DNA of 64,000 nucleotides from Chiridota heheva (taxonomy: Eukaryota; Echinodermata; Holothuroidea; Apodida; Chiridotidae). The notes beneath the pieces were generated by a model. It saw only the letters and a program-made list of their open reading frames with translations, ran no database searches and had not been told where the DNA came from. Numbering within the stretch: position 1 is the stretch's first letter; each line of letters starts with the position of its first letter. The position numbers and the translations under genes are program-made. Shown here piece by piece: positions 36,125 to 47,968 of this stretch. The DNA lies in the NCBI GenBank assembly GCA_020152595.1, contig JAIGNY010002242.1, positions 386,501-450,500 of the forward strand, in the 5' to 3' direction.

Positions 36125-36302
36125 TTAGATCTGTGGATCATAATATGATGACCTTGCTTTGGCAATATAAGAGGGATCATTATGTATAACTGTGACTGGG
36201 ACCTTGTGATAGTCCGACCTCGTGAAAGTGAAACCAGACCATTGGCGTGCAATTTGATTATAAGGAATGAGCAAGCCATAACTCATGTGCTGGAACACTG
36301 CA
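36125..36302 (-). CDS. Possible terminal coding exon (unknown gene)
   Basis: On the minus strand, after an AG (gtaaacag) at 36303-36304, an open segment reads VFQHMSYGLLIPYNQ, then RQWSGFTFTRSDYHK, then DPSYIAKARSSYYDP and a TAA at 36125-36127. The peptide is rich in Tyr, Pro and Trp and is more protein-like than neighbouring frames. The frame stays open some 15 codons upstream of the AG, so the true exon start may be elsewhere. ATTAAA lies about 90 nt after the stop. I do not recognise the family. If real, it would end a gene lying to the right. Confidence 0.35.
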
Positions 36303-36409
36303 CTGTTTACAAATTTGTACTCAGGCACATTTTTATTTAGAATTTCACCAGTTATGTAAAATATTGTGTAACATATACAATTTTCTTAATGTGATTTGCA
36401 AATGTGATG

Positions 36410-37780
36410 TCAGCTGACAACTTTGAACACCAAGTAAAATGGATAAATTATAAATAACATCTTTTCAGGTGTATTGATCAGCACTATTTTTTGTTGTTGT
36501 TGTTGTAAATATTTGTATGCTTATTGTATTTTTCCTAAGATTTTGTGGCTAACTGCACCTCCAAACACAATGTAGTGCTGTATATACTTTTAATTCATCA
36601 GGTCTACAACCCATTTCCTATCACCTGGGATACTGTATGTTTATTGATAAGGGATCGTTTTAATCTTGGTTTGATTAAACTTGTTTTATAATTTAAAATC
36701 ATAATCAGTTATGACTTGACGTTATTAAATTCATGAATGAATTTAAATATTTTGATGTGATGTACTAATAATATTCTGATGTGAATTTTCCGATGTGATG
36801 TTCACATACTATTGATAGGCCCTAATAATACTTCGATATGATGTTTGAAACTCCCATTGCGTTTCAATATTGTCGAACGTTTTTACTCAATTCAGATCTT
36901 TCCTTCATTACTTAACTGAAAGGGCATGGCAATATTGTTATGTTATAACAACACTATGGCTACTCGTCGTTTAATATCAATTGTTTCGCAGTGGCGATGG
37001 CTTGTGAAACTAAACAAAATATCTCCCGATTTTGTCATTTTCAAACTTGCCTGTAAAGCGGTGGTAAAGCCGCCGGTAAAAGGCCAAAAAAACTCGCCAG
37101 TGTCAAACTGCTCGCATTGGTACTGTAATGGAAAAACCAGTTGTCAGCTGTAGATAATGTTATAGATGCTTTAGAGAGATTTCTCGTATTTCTTTATGAT
37201 CAAACAAGTTCTCAATAGACACCATACGGATGAGTTTAGGGTCAACCTGTTTCGATTTTGGCTTATTTAACTGCTTAAGTTTGTAATCAGTGCTTGGATT
37301 ATATCGGGATTATTGAAAATAAAGTTTTGTTTTAAATTATTTTGCAGGATTGCTTACCTACGGTATGTTTGTTACATAATTTCTTCAATGAAAAACTAGA
37401 TTTGTTAGTGAGTAGTATTGTGATTTTTGTGGTTGTTTTCATTCTCTTGAAGACATTCCATCATTTGTAATTAAAATGACTGAGCCCCATTTACCATTTA
37501 TTTTCCATGAACTTTCAGCTTCCATTTACTGTATCAGTTAGGATATAAAATTACCACTCTCATTTCCACTCATTTATAGTATCTACCCCAACATGGAAAT
37601 GCAATCCATTCCCAAAATGGCAGTAGGCTTTGCAAGTTTGCATGAGAGGATAAGTGATTATGCACATAAACAGTATAGAATAATGTCACTGGATAATTAC
37701 GTCCTCACTTACGGTTAAACCGACCGTAATGGTGACAACTGTACGTTTATGAAAAAAATGCTAACCGTCACATATACATG
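36410..37780. other. AT-rich stretch, no gene seen
   Basis: Contains a degenerate 'attttgatgtgatgt' run near 36.75-36.84 kb. It ends in a tatatatata tract that borders E2. No coding or transposon feature is supported. Confidence 0.45.
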
Positions 37781-37804
37781 TATATATATAAATATATATA
37801 TATT

Positions 37805-38073
37805 AACCCCGCTAAGAGTAGCAGGGATATTTACGAGAGTTATACTTACCTTCCATGCTATTAATATATGCAATCTGGTCACATGACCCGATTCTAACGC
37901 ACTTCTAACCGACTCTAAAAAACGCAGTAACCAGCCAAGCCCTGACCTCCATAATACCTCTGTACTACCACCTCACTCAACATTCCACCGAGGCCTGAAC
38001 GAGAGGGGAGGCAGGCGGAATGCATGGAAGGTAAGTATAAGTCTCTTAAATATCCCCGCTACACTTAGCGGGG
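37805..38073. mobile_element. 269-bp palindromic module at the E2 left end
   Basis: Both ends of this module are the E-type terminus in inverted orientation: accccgctaagagtagcagg ... and ... cctgctacacttagcggggt-like, extending through gttatacttaccttccatgc / gcatggaaggtaagtataag. The right edge is the perfect hairpin CCCCGCTACACTTAGCGGGG (38054-38073). Its interior matches the terminal ~180 bp of E1 and E2. It looks like a minimal deletion derivative joined to, or inserted beside, the full E2 terminus. Confidence 0.7.
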
Positions 38074-40060
38074 TAAATTTACTTCAAGTTATACCTTACC
38101 TTCCATGCTATTAATATATGCAATCAGATTGCAACCGAGGATAGAAAGGAAGGGAGTTCAGGTCGCAGCACATTTTTTGTTCTTCTTAAAATGGCTGGTA
38201 CGAAAACTCACACTAATCGAATCCCGTTTAAAGGACGAAATTCCTTCTCCTCTTAAGGATGAAAGACCTCAGAGTGGGAAGAACTAAAACATAGTAAACC
38301 ACGTCTAGTCACAGTCAAACCGAACAAGGCACCATTTGTTGACAGTAATGGAGACAAATATCGAATGACCCTGAGCCAAAAACTCAGAAGAACAAGCCAA
38401 TCGGAAGAGCGTTTGGACACAATATGAATATCAGCAAAGTGTCTACAAAAAACGCCACAAACCACACCGGATTCGTCCACGAGACGGAACCGGCTAGTAA
38501 ACTACCATTGGGAACGAAGCGTGTACTAACTAAAACGACTTGAAGAAATCCCGGACAAGGAAAAAATTTGTTAACGCGTAACCCGCGTAAGAGCAAAAGT
38601 TAGCGGGGTAACACAAACGTCGAAAAGTGAGTCAGACCAAAAACAAGAGAAAAACCGCGAAAAGCGGTTTCCCGAACGGCGGCACGAGAGATCCCGTGAA
38701 AAGAGGCTATGCCCCGAACTCGAGTGCATACCGCGGCCGTTTTATAAACAGATCAGACTACTTGGAAAGAAAGTTACTGGACGATCTAACGGAGGAATAT
38801 GACACATGATACACTACAAAGAGATCTCCGTGTAACTTCCTAGTGGTCGCGAGTCAAAGACCGTAGACCCAACTGGAAAACCTTGGTGGATAGCTGCAAG
38901 TTATCCCAGAGCTCATGACTGAAGCAAGTTTGAGAAAGGGCCGACCTCCACAACGGGGAGGGGGGTGAACAACCTCTCAGAAAAACCATGCTACGTCGAG
39001 GAAAGGCGCACTAAGGCCACACCATCAAACAAAGCGCTCCGGGACTGAGATGCAGTCTGCCAGAGCCCGGGAAAGAGACAAAAATCGTACCCTGACCCGA
39101 GGCCGAACGTGAAGCCTGCAAGGTCTTAAGCAGCCGCAGTGAGCCGGGAAAAGTGGGCGCTATCGGCCGTACGTCGCCTAGCGTAGCATACTTGGTACTA
39201 GCATGAAAGGTGGAAAACGTAACCCACATACTTGAGTTCTGAAGAAAACAAATGCGTCGACCCTGAAACCCGCGGGTCAGGAGAAAGGACGCAAAGAAAA
39301 GATAGCTTGCGATCATCCACAGATGCGGACAGACCTACGTCCGAGGGACTGATAAAGGTCCTGATCGCTCTGGTCACCTACGGGAAGAACGCCCATCAAG
39401 TGGGGGTTCCGCTGAAACGGGACTATAGTGATAGTGTACTCGTAGTCCGAGGTGAGCGGCCGTAAGGCTGGCTTAGTTCGTCCTGTGCTGAGACGAGAGG
39501 AACGATTCCAGAAAACTCTTGGAGGCCGTTCCTATCTGTCTGAAAAGGAGACTACAACAGTGGTGCAAAAACGGCGCGACACTGAAAAAGCCTCGCTCAG
39601 CACTAGCGGTAAAAGGTGAACAGAAAAACCCAGGCATTTCGCCCGTTAAAAAAGGCCAAGTACCCGTCCAAGTTTCCGTCATAAGGGGTCACAAGAAAAG
39701 CGCCCCTACCTCGATCAAGACGCATCCGTCGGCACTGACGGTGAAATAAGATGGGTGAAAACTTTGTTCCTCACACCAGGTGGGAGCATCCGCACCACCA
39801 CCAAAGGGGGTGGCCACCGACTAATCGTGTAAAGCGGAGATACTGAATGACACCATCTTCAGTCCAGAAAAGACTACTGACCCTGAGCAAAGTTTGTTTA
39901 AACTTTACTGAACTAGACCAAAGGCTAGCGAATTTAAAAGGCAGGCCGTTAATATAAAACGTATACAAAAAGGGCTGCAAACCGTGTAAGGCTGTGAGAC
40001 GGTTTTGGGTCATAAGACCGCGGAGCCGTACAACATAGTCGACGGCACCGAAGCGGTGTC
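38074..40060 (+). other. E2-specific interior, no recognisable product
   Basis: GC-richer than the flanks. Open frames such as 38627-38809 (60 codons, rich in Arg/Lys) and 39519-39749 (76 codons, Lys-rich) have basic composition but no motif I recognise. The frame beginning at the ATG at 38191 is broken by many stops, at about the density expected by chance. It may be the remains of an internal gene or simply non-coding. Confidence 0.3.
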
Positions 40061-41479
40061 TGAAAACTGTAGCAGTTGCAGAACAGCATAGCTTCAGGCC
40101 ACTCCTATCAACAGCGAAACCTATCTATGAAGTTGACTGGAAAAAGGTGTTAACGTACTACGTATAGCAACAACCTTGGAACTGCGGAGCCTACGGCTAC
40201 GAGTGTGGAGAAAACTAATACCATATGTCTGTACGGGTAGTTAAGTAACAGGCCATAAAGCCGCATTGAACTGCTTTAAGGTGTTAAAGTATAGAATGAA
40301 CTATACTTGCCGTTGTTTTTAATAGCTACCCCGATCGTGAGGTTGTCTATCAAAAAGCCACCTATGTCAAGAAAAGTATCCGTCATGGAGTTAATTTTGA
40401 CAGGGGGGGTGTAACGTACAACGTCAACCGTACGAGTCGTAAACCCCAGCACTGGGGTAGAAATCACGAAAGAGTTGACATCCTGTATATACTACATGGA
40501 CCGTTAATTCCGTTAAACACCCTTCACCACTGAGCTGAGAAGCGCGTGGCTACTGGGGGGACTTACGCCGTACAAAGTATGCATCCCCATTAAGTATTAT
40601 AGAGCCGTTATGGGTCTACAAAGGCGTCAGCATGACAAGTAAAAACCACTAGTCATCCGCCAAGTTTGTCTCTGTTCACCACAGAGCAATAAGCTAGTGG
40701 CAACGCGAGGGGGACAACTGGTACTGGTACGTGTCCCTAACGTAATAGCTATCAGTACAAAAGAAACGTCTAGGTCTACGATAGCGTTAATGTACTACAT
40801 CCGTAACGTGAGTCGTTACCTCAGTATACTTCTATTCACTACGAGGCCACCGAGTAAGTGGCGACGCGTAGGGAAGTTGTACTCCGTATGAGTTCCTGGA
40901 GAGAATAGCTAAAAATATACTGGAGCTGTATGGAATACGGAGGAGTTCACGTGATACGCAAGCTATACGAGTCGTAAACTTAATTTGTTTTATCACGGAG
41001 CTACGAAACTGGTAGCTGCATGGGGAAGAGGGGACTACCGTCGTACTCAGTATGTGTCCCAGTAAGAAAAACGGTCGCGGAACTCTGTAGCTCATGGCTA
41101 CTGGTCCTCTACCATACAGCTGTGCTGCAGGTGTAGGCCGTTAACTCCGTTTGTATATATTCACTACGGAGCAGCGTAGCTGGTGGCTATGCGTGGGGAA
41201 CTGCCGATGAACGCTAAAAGCGTCCCGGTAAGAAAAATGACCGCGGAACACTGCAACACGCGGCTAACGGTCGCAATATCCCAAAGTTCCGTTACCCAGG
41301 TTTATCGTACATAGTACGTAAAACCACGTCAATATCTGTATAATTCGAGCGGAACGTCTCGTTTGACGCAAAAATCATATTCAGAGTAGTTTGAACGGTC
41401 GTGGAACTAAGTAACACGGAGAAAATGGCTCTCGTGAAGGTATGCCTCCCGTAAAGATGGCTTTCTTATCACCCGAGCG

Positions 41480-43240
41480 CTGGGCCTCGAAACCTGAGCA
41501 AGCGCTTACCCGCGACACATCCTGGGAGCGTAACGTACCAACAAACAAAGACTCGTCCTCGTGGCCATGATACTGGTCAAAACTATGCGGAACTGTGACG
41601 CTCAACGTGGAAATCTCACCAAGTCAGCTCAAACGGACGTGGAGAAGAAAAAGCTCTCCTAAGATTGTTACTATCACCAGACCATGTAGCTAAAAAGCTA
41701 AAGGGTAAACAATCGGGTGTGACGTACGTTGTGACGTACGTTGTACCTTACCTTGCTGCAGAACTATGCAGCCCTAACGGACCCAAACGTCATCCCATGA
41801 CCCGTACGGAGCCACCAAACTGTTTTACGGACCCTTACAGGGCCGTAAAAACAAGCCGTGGGGCCGTAAGGAACCGATCACCGGAGCCGTACGGACGCTG
41901 AGGGACCTGTGCAAGTAATCCAATGGCTCTACAACTAGCCATAAAAAGGTTACTAACTCACATATAACCCCGTAGGGCGCCGCCTCTAGTGGGCCTTCTC
42001 ATCACGGAACCGAGGACCACAGCGGTGTACACGGGTTTGATCATGTCGGTAACCCCGGAGCGCAACGTAAGAAGCGGTTACATGCGACGCATCGCAGGAC
42101 ATCTAAGGCGCTTAACACACCGACACTAAGGACCTGCCCTCCGTGTCGATGATAGAGGTGAAAACCATCGCGGAACTGTAACGTTAAACGCGGAAAATCT
42201 TACTGAGGCAGTCCACACGGCCGTGGAACAGCGTAGCTGATGGCTACAGAGACAAGAAGAAAATAGCTCTCATGATGCTATACTTCTCGTGAAGATTGTC
42301 ACCTATCACCTGTACCAAGTAGCTTCCTAGCTAGCGGGCTCAATTTCCGGGTTCATCGTACAGTGTACGTTATCCCGTTGCAAAAACTCTGAAGTAAATG
42401 CGGGCCCGCACGGTCAGAGAAGCGTTTGCACGCTATGTATCGCGGGACCTCTTAGGTGCGTAACGTACCGACACTCGGAGGTCTGCACGGCCTCTGTGCC
42501 TATGATACTAGTGAAAATAATTGCGGAACTGTAACGTTCAACGCGGATAATCGTATTAATGGTGTTCACATGATCGTGGAACTGCGTAGCTAATGGCCAC
42601 GGAACCAAGAAGAGAAAAGCTCTCACGGCGCTATACTTCTTGTGAAGATTATCACTTGTCACCTGGCCACATAGCTTCATAGCTAGTGGGTGTATATCCG
42701 AGTAAATCGTACGGTGTACAATATCCCGTTACAAAACTACGGAGCCGTACGCATCCGATCACCGGAGCCTCACTCTCTCAGACGCACCTTGAAAACATCT
42801 GTCGCAGTGGAGTCTGTGCTCCGACCACGCCACTTGAACCCAATCGCTGCAAAGAGTACAAAGAATAAACTAGCAGCATAATCTGCACGCGTAACGCGTG
42901 AGATGGATGTCACCGAGCGTAAATCAACGACATGTTAGCACGCTACGCCGGGACATTATGGGTGTGTAAAGCATCGACACTCTGTGACCTGCCCTCCATG
43001 TCCATGATACTGGTGAAAATAATTACGGAACTGTAACGTTCAACGCAGACAACCAAAATTGCGTTCACACGAGCCGTAGAACTGCGTAGCTAATGGCTAC
43101 GGGACCAAGAAGAAAATAGCTGTTGTGATGCTATACGTCTTGTAAAGAATGTCATCTGTCATCTGACCACGTAGCTTAGTAGCTAGTGGGCGTATAACCG
43201 GGTTAACCTTACAGTGTACGTTATCCCGTTAAAAATACGT
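41480..43240. repeat. E2 internal ~345-bp tandem units (four)
   Basis: Units near 41480-41760 (shortened), 42070-42410, 42420-42770 and 42930-43240 repeat the E1 word order, including cctccgtgtccatgat, actgtaacgttcaacgcgga, ggaactgcgtagctaatggc and agaagaaaatagct. E2 has one more unit than E1. The third unit is followed by a 150-bp insertion-like segment (about 42780-42930) with no E1 match that I can see. Confidence 0.75.
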
Positions 43241-43515
43241 TCCGCTCACTGGAGCCGTCCAATAGAAATAAAAGGAGGCCCGTAAACACGGACCATAGGA
43301 TCGTATAGAACCGTACGGACCCGTGAACATTGGCCGTGGAACCGTAGGGTACCATCCAATGGAGCCGTAAACACGGGCCACAAAACCGTATGGAACCGTC
43401 CAAGCCCGTAAACACAGGCCACGGAACCGTCCAATGGAACCGTACGGACCCGTAAACACGGGCCGCAAAACCGTATGTAACCGTCCAAGCCCGTAAACAC
43501 GGGCTTGGACGATGA
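43240..43515. repeat. E2 hairpin array, CCCGTAAACACGGG class
   Basis: At least five copies of '(c/g)ccgtaaacac(g/a)gg' alternate with 'aaccgtatggaaccgtcc'. The last, cccgtaaacacgggc at about 43490, is a perfect 5-bp stem. The array is homologous to E1 20560-20960. Confidence 0.8.
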
Positions 43516-43965
43516 TTCTACGATCACGCTAAAAGAGAGACGAGGCATAGCAGATAAGTACAGCAAAAGAAAATTTTTGAACAGAAAAATCTCTATCTGA
43601 AAAACTTTTAAAAACCCAAGAAAACCATCCAACGTAAAAACTTTACAAGCGCTGGGGTAACGTGGAAAACACAAACCACTGAGTACTTGATGTCTGTAAG
43701 ATGAAAAGAAGAGATTAGTTTCCTTTAGTAGAACGTCGGAGAGACCCCCTCCTGGTCTCTCCAACGCCCCAAAAATCAAGCTTGAAAATTAAAAACTTTG
43801 TCTCTAATTTATGTAAGAAAAACAAAAATATTTATACGCTGGTAACGTTAAAACAAAATTAAGCTCTCTTGTAACAACTGTAGCTCCTTGGAGTTGTTAG
43901 GAGCCGACTCCTCGAACACCCAACGGTGGCGTCGACCCAATGCCCATGCGCCAAAATTGGAAAAA

Positions 43966-44145
43966 GAAATTGGCCTAATGCATACGAGAACCTGTACTGA
44001 GATATCCTAACGTGCTAATACAATACATAGTATAACGCTAGGCTCTCCTCGTGGAGAAATTGGCCTAATGCATATGAGAACCTGTACTGAGATATCCTAA
44101 CGTGCTAATACAATACATAGTGTAACACTAGGCTCTCCTCGTGGA
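43966..44145. repeat. 90-bp tandem duplication inside E2
   Basis: gaaattggcctaatgcata begins at 43966 and again at 44056. The two copies differ at about four positions. E1 has a single copy at the matching place (about 21.93-22.02 kb), so the duplication is specific to E2. Confidence 0.85.
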
Positions 44146-44684
44146 GGGGCGGGGCCGAGGGTGAAAAACACTTAAACCCCGGGGCAAGAGTTCCCCTAGA
44201 CAGGCACACCTGGTGCTCTAGGACCTAAAACACCCGCCACGAGAGTAGGACGCTCTCGAACTAGCCACTCGCTTTGTACAAATGGAGACAAAAACCTGCT
44301 ATCCTAAGTGTAGGCTACATGGGTAAAGTCGTGTAGATCGGCCGAAGAAATCTCGGACCCATGGCTACCTTGTCTTACCTCGAAAGACTTGAAAAGGTGA
44401 GCCGGATGAGAAAGGGCAGCGTAAAAACCCTCCAGGTAGAAGCTGCAAAGGAGAAAAGAGTTAGAAACGGTTAAATTAATTAAAATAAAAATGACGGTTT
44501 CAATTAATGTATAAAAAAACAACGCAGCTGCAAAAAAGAGTGAGGTGGTAGTACAGAGGTATTATGGAGGTCAGGGCTTGGGTGGTTACTGCGTTTTTTA
44601 GGGTCGGTTAGAAGTGCGTTAGAATCAGGTCATGTGACCAGATTGCATATATTAATAGCATGGAAGGTAAGGTATAACTTGAAG

Positions 44685-44689
<5 letters not shown>

Positions 44690-44736
<47 letters not shown>

Positions 44737-44780
44737 TATATAAATATATATAAATATATATAAATATATAAATATATAAT
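44690..44780. repeat. TA microsatellite
   Basis: A pure (TA)n run followed by taaatatata units. Together with the tract at about 37775-37804 it brackets E2, consistent with insertion into a TA-rich target. Confidence 0.9.
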
Positions 44781-44817
44781 ATGTGTGTGTGAGTTATTTT
44801 CCATTTCAATATTAGAC

Positions 44818-44996
44818 GGTGGCCATTTGAAAATGGCTGCCATTTTTACAATATACATGTACTGTAGGATAATACATACTTGACATTACCTTCTTTTAAT
44901 TCTATGACCACAAAAACATATATGTAGACATCAGAATGAAGATCCTAGGATATGCTATTGTAGTGTTAGATGCCAGCCATTTTAATAATGGCCACC
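44818..44996. repeat. Pair of ggccatttt palindromes
   Basis: gtggccatttgaaaatggct at about 44818 and gccattttaataatggccac at about 44976 are each near-palindromes and are inverted relative to one another. They may be the termini of a small ~180-bp element. The segment just beyond (gtgtaccaaatttggtgca at about 45069) is like a dispersed repeat at 60.2 kb. Confidence 0.5.
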
Positions 44997-44999
44997 AAA

Positions 45000-45480
45000 G
45001 CTGTCATAGGGAAAAACTGGGATGGCACTATATCCAATTTTGCTTGTGATGGGCAACTTCCAGATCATGTGTACCAAATTTGGTGCATTTATCAAAAAGT
45101 GCATGATTCTTGTTCTTATCTGCAACCTGTTATATTTCAAGTGGCATTTAACACTGCCACTTCACACCTGGAAAGGACATTATGTAAACAAAAATACTTT
45201 TATCAGTTTACCAATCCCTTTTAATGCTCAAATTTTGTGAAAATTTTCTTGAAGGTACATGTAACTGACCTACTGTACTGTAATTTACCTGAATATCAAA
45301 ACCGTTAAGCTGGTACAAATGCAAATTGAAAAGGTCTGATAAGTCATAAAAGCTAAAATTATCTACCTACAGCGAACTGCCTTAAAATAAACTTCAAGAA
45401 TATGTCATAGAAATATGGTTTATTCTGCTTTTATAATCTATTTTTGTAAGACAATACCCAGCTCAACCTGACTAATTCCA
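45000..45480. other. Dispersed-repeat-like stretch, no gene
   Basis: The two overlapping plus-strand frames (45022-45240, 44970-45224) have no domain. The text around 45.06-45.12 kb resembles the 60.2 kb repeat (accaaatttggtgc-tttatcaaaaa). Nothing else was seen. Confidence 0.4.
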
Positions 45481-45481
45481 T

Positions 45482-46525
45482 AAGTTCAGTGGCAATGTTG
45501 TTGCTGTTATTGCTTGAGTTCATAAGTTTAGTGGCAATGTTGTTGCTGTCATTGCTTGAGTTCATAAGCGCAGTGGCAACGATGTTGCTGTTATTGCTTG
45601 AGTTCATAAGTTCAGTGGCATTGTTATTGCTTGATTTCATAAGTTTAGTAGTAATGTTGTTGCTGTTATTGCTTGAGTTCATAAGTTCAGTGGCAATGTT
45701 GTTCTGTTATTGCTTGAGTTCATAAGTTCAGTGGCAATGTTGTTCTGTTATTGCTTGAGTTCATAAGTTCAGTGGCAACGCTGTTGCTGTTATTGCTTGA
45801 GTTCATAAGTTTAGTAGCAATGTTGTTCTGTTATTGCTTGAGTTCATAAGTTCAGTGGCAATGTTGTTGCTGTTATTGCTTGAGTTCCTAAGTTCAGTGG
45901 CAATGTTGTTACTGTTATTGCTTGAGTTCATAAGTTCAGTGGCAACGCTGTTGCTGTTATTGCTTGAGTTCATAAGTTCAGTGGCAATGTTGTTACTCTT
46001 ATTGCTTGAGTTCATAAGTTCAGTGGCAACGCTGTTGCTGTTATTGCTTGAGTTCATAAGTTCAGTGGCAACGTTGTTACTGTTATTGCTTGAGTTCATA
46101 AGTTTAGTGGCAATGTTGTTGCTGTTATTGCTTGAGTTCATAAGTTTAGTGGCAATGGTGTTGCTGTTAATTGCTTGAGTTCATAAGTTCAGTGGCAATG
46201 TTGTTGCTGTTATTGCTTGAGTTCATAAGTTCAGTGGCAACGCTGTTGCTGTTATTGTTTGAGTTCATTAGTTCAGTGGCAACGATGTTGCTGTTATTGC
46301 TTAAGTTCATAAGTTCAGTGGTAATGTTGTTGCTGTCATTGCTTGAGTTTATATAGTAAGTGCAGCGGCAATGTTGTTGCTGTTATTGCTTGAGTTCATA
46401 GGTTCAGTGGCAATGTTGTTGCTGTTATTGCTTGAGTTCATAAGATCAGTGTTAATGTTGTTGCTGTTATTGCTTGAGTTCACAGGTTCAGTGGCAATGT
46501 TGTTGCTGTTATTGCTTGAGTTCTG
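45482..46525. repeat. 42-bp minisatellite, about 25 copies
   Basis: The unit is ttgagttcataagttcagtg followed by gcaatgttgttgctgttattgc (42 bp = 14 codons). Read on the minus strand it gives NSSNNSNNIATELM, on the plus strand LLLLLEFISSVAML. Because the period is a multiple of three, long frames stay open on both strands. Units near 45.70, 45.74 and 45.83 kb lack one base, and others differ in length, so the frame is not maintained across the array. That argues against coding. Confidence 0.95.
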
Positions 46526-46842
46526 AACAGATCTCATTGCTCTGATGCTCGTATTCACTTTCCAAATGACAAATTTTATTTCAGATAGTTCATTATTTTA
46601 TTTTTCTGAAGTCAAACAGTTTCTAGCCCGAATACTCATAATGATTTAAAATCAATATTTCCCATTAGTACCAAGAAATAATTACCTTAACAAAGTTTCA
46701 CTAAATTGAGTCAGAAATTTAAATTCTTTTACCTGTTTCCTTTGAAAACTTCACTTTCAAGATGTATCAAGTTAAAAGCCTAAATCACATCACTAATTTT
46801 TCTTTGGATCATTACGGATTAAACTCTCAAGTTTGGGTTTGG

Positions 46843-47250
46843 TTTGTTGATGTTTAACGGCACCGTGACAGTTATGAGTGAAATGTGCCAAGAAAGTGTT
46901 AATAAATTATGGTGTAAGAGTTGGGATAGTGAGGAGATGAAAGATTTGTAAGGGAGATAAGGGTAAAAAGCAGAAAGAAAAACAAATGGTGAAAAGAAAG
47001 GGGTATGTAAGGTTAGGTGTAGGCAGGGAGGGAAGGGGAGTTAAATGTGGTGAAAGAGGTTGTTGCTGCGGAGGAAGTTGATGATGTTTGAAGAAGAATT
47101 GCTTTTGTAAAGGTCCAAGATAGAGAATAGTGAGGAGAGAAGAGATCTGGAGTTCTGGTAAAGGGGACAGGCTACGAAGATATGCTTGATGGAGAGATCG
47201 GTATTACAAGTGGGCAGAGAGGTGTAGGGGAGCCGCACAAGAGATGGAAT
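46843..47250 (-). pseudogene. I-like LINE, short 3' fragment
   Basis: On the minus strand a frame gives IKHIFVACPLYQNSRSLLSS, which aligns with the C-terminal Cys/His region of the 4.6-7.8 kb element (VHHVLLACP...). The 3' end GGTGCCGTTAAACATCAAC then AAACC matches that element's GGTGGCGTTAA...CAAAC tail. It is a severely 5'-truncated copy of the same or a sister family. Confidence 0.75.
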
Positions 47251-47965
47251 CTGTTAATGATACAATACAATACCACAAGAAGAAACTGAAAGAAAAAAAT
47301 TGCATGTACTGTACAGAAACTTCAATTCTTCATTAATTTTAAAGTTAAAAAAAGCAAGAAGTACTGTGTACGGTTGCCACGGTAATTGTGATGTTGATTT
47401 GATGATATAAGCTTCATTATAAGATGTACACCATTGATATCATCTAATGAACATTTTCTCAAGATTTGTTACATATTTTTTTCAAATTCTGTATATCAAT
47501 TCATTTCTTTCTTAAATGCAAAGATATTTAAGATATATAAAATATTTATTGTTATTTGCAAATCAAAACCTAAATTAAAGAATAAAGCATTACAAAACTG
47601 AGAAATTTAATTCAGCAATCATAAAGATACTGTTTCACATGACAATATTTACTATAAGAAATTGCTCATATCACACATACAGGAACTGTGGTGATGCACG
47701 CTATGGTGGCAGTCCTAGACTGTGACACTATTTCCAAAACAATACTGAAATGGAATATTACAATCATGGCCAATATTCTGTAACGTCACCTGCTCAGATT
47801 TCAGGTACAAACTCCATGTTGCAATCAAATAACTTCTAGTTGCAATACAGTGCATGGAATCTTCTTATCTCCTGGATTAAACAGGGTTTGCTTTTCCAAA
47901 GAATGAGGTTGTTACTTAACATGAGTAAGGAGATCAATCATGCTGACAAACAAACAAACAATGAG
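47250..47965. other. AT-rich stretch, no gene seen
   Basis: No repeat of note. One 62-codon plus-strand frame (47840-48028) has no domain. Confidence 0.4.
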
Positions 47966-47968
47966 GCT

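Larger units (their letters stand above)
37805..44689 (+). mobile_element. E2: large hairpin-rich TIR element, copy 2
   Basis: Same family as E1. The right end (gcatggaaggtaaggtataa then cttgaagtaaat at 44689) is inverted at the left, twice: in the module 37805-38073 and again from 38074 (taaatttacttcaagttata). The interior from about 40065 is collinear with E1 from about 17175. The region 38.1-40.06 kb is present only here. It shows several short open frames (60-77 codons, plus strand) of no recognised family. The element sits in a TA microsatellite, with tatatata tracts on both sides. No transposase was found. Confidence 0.8.

Noticed and set aside
38191-39190. Decayed long ORF starting at the ATG at 38191 in E2
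   Set aside because: Stop codons occur at about the density expected by chance for this base composition, and no domain is readable.
45803-46178. Leu-rich (plus) and Asn/Ser-rich (minus) frames of about 112 codons
   Set aside because: Both arise from the 42-bp array. One-base deletions in some units break the frame.
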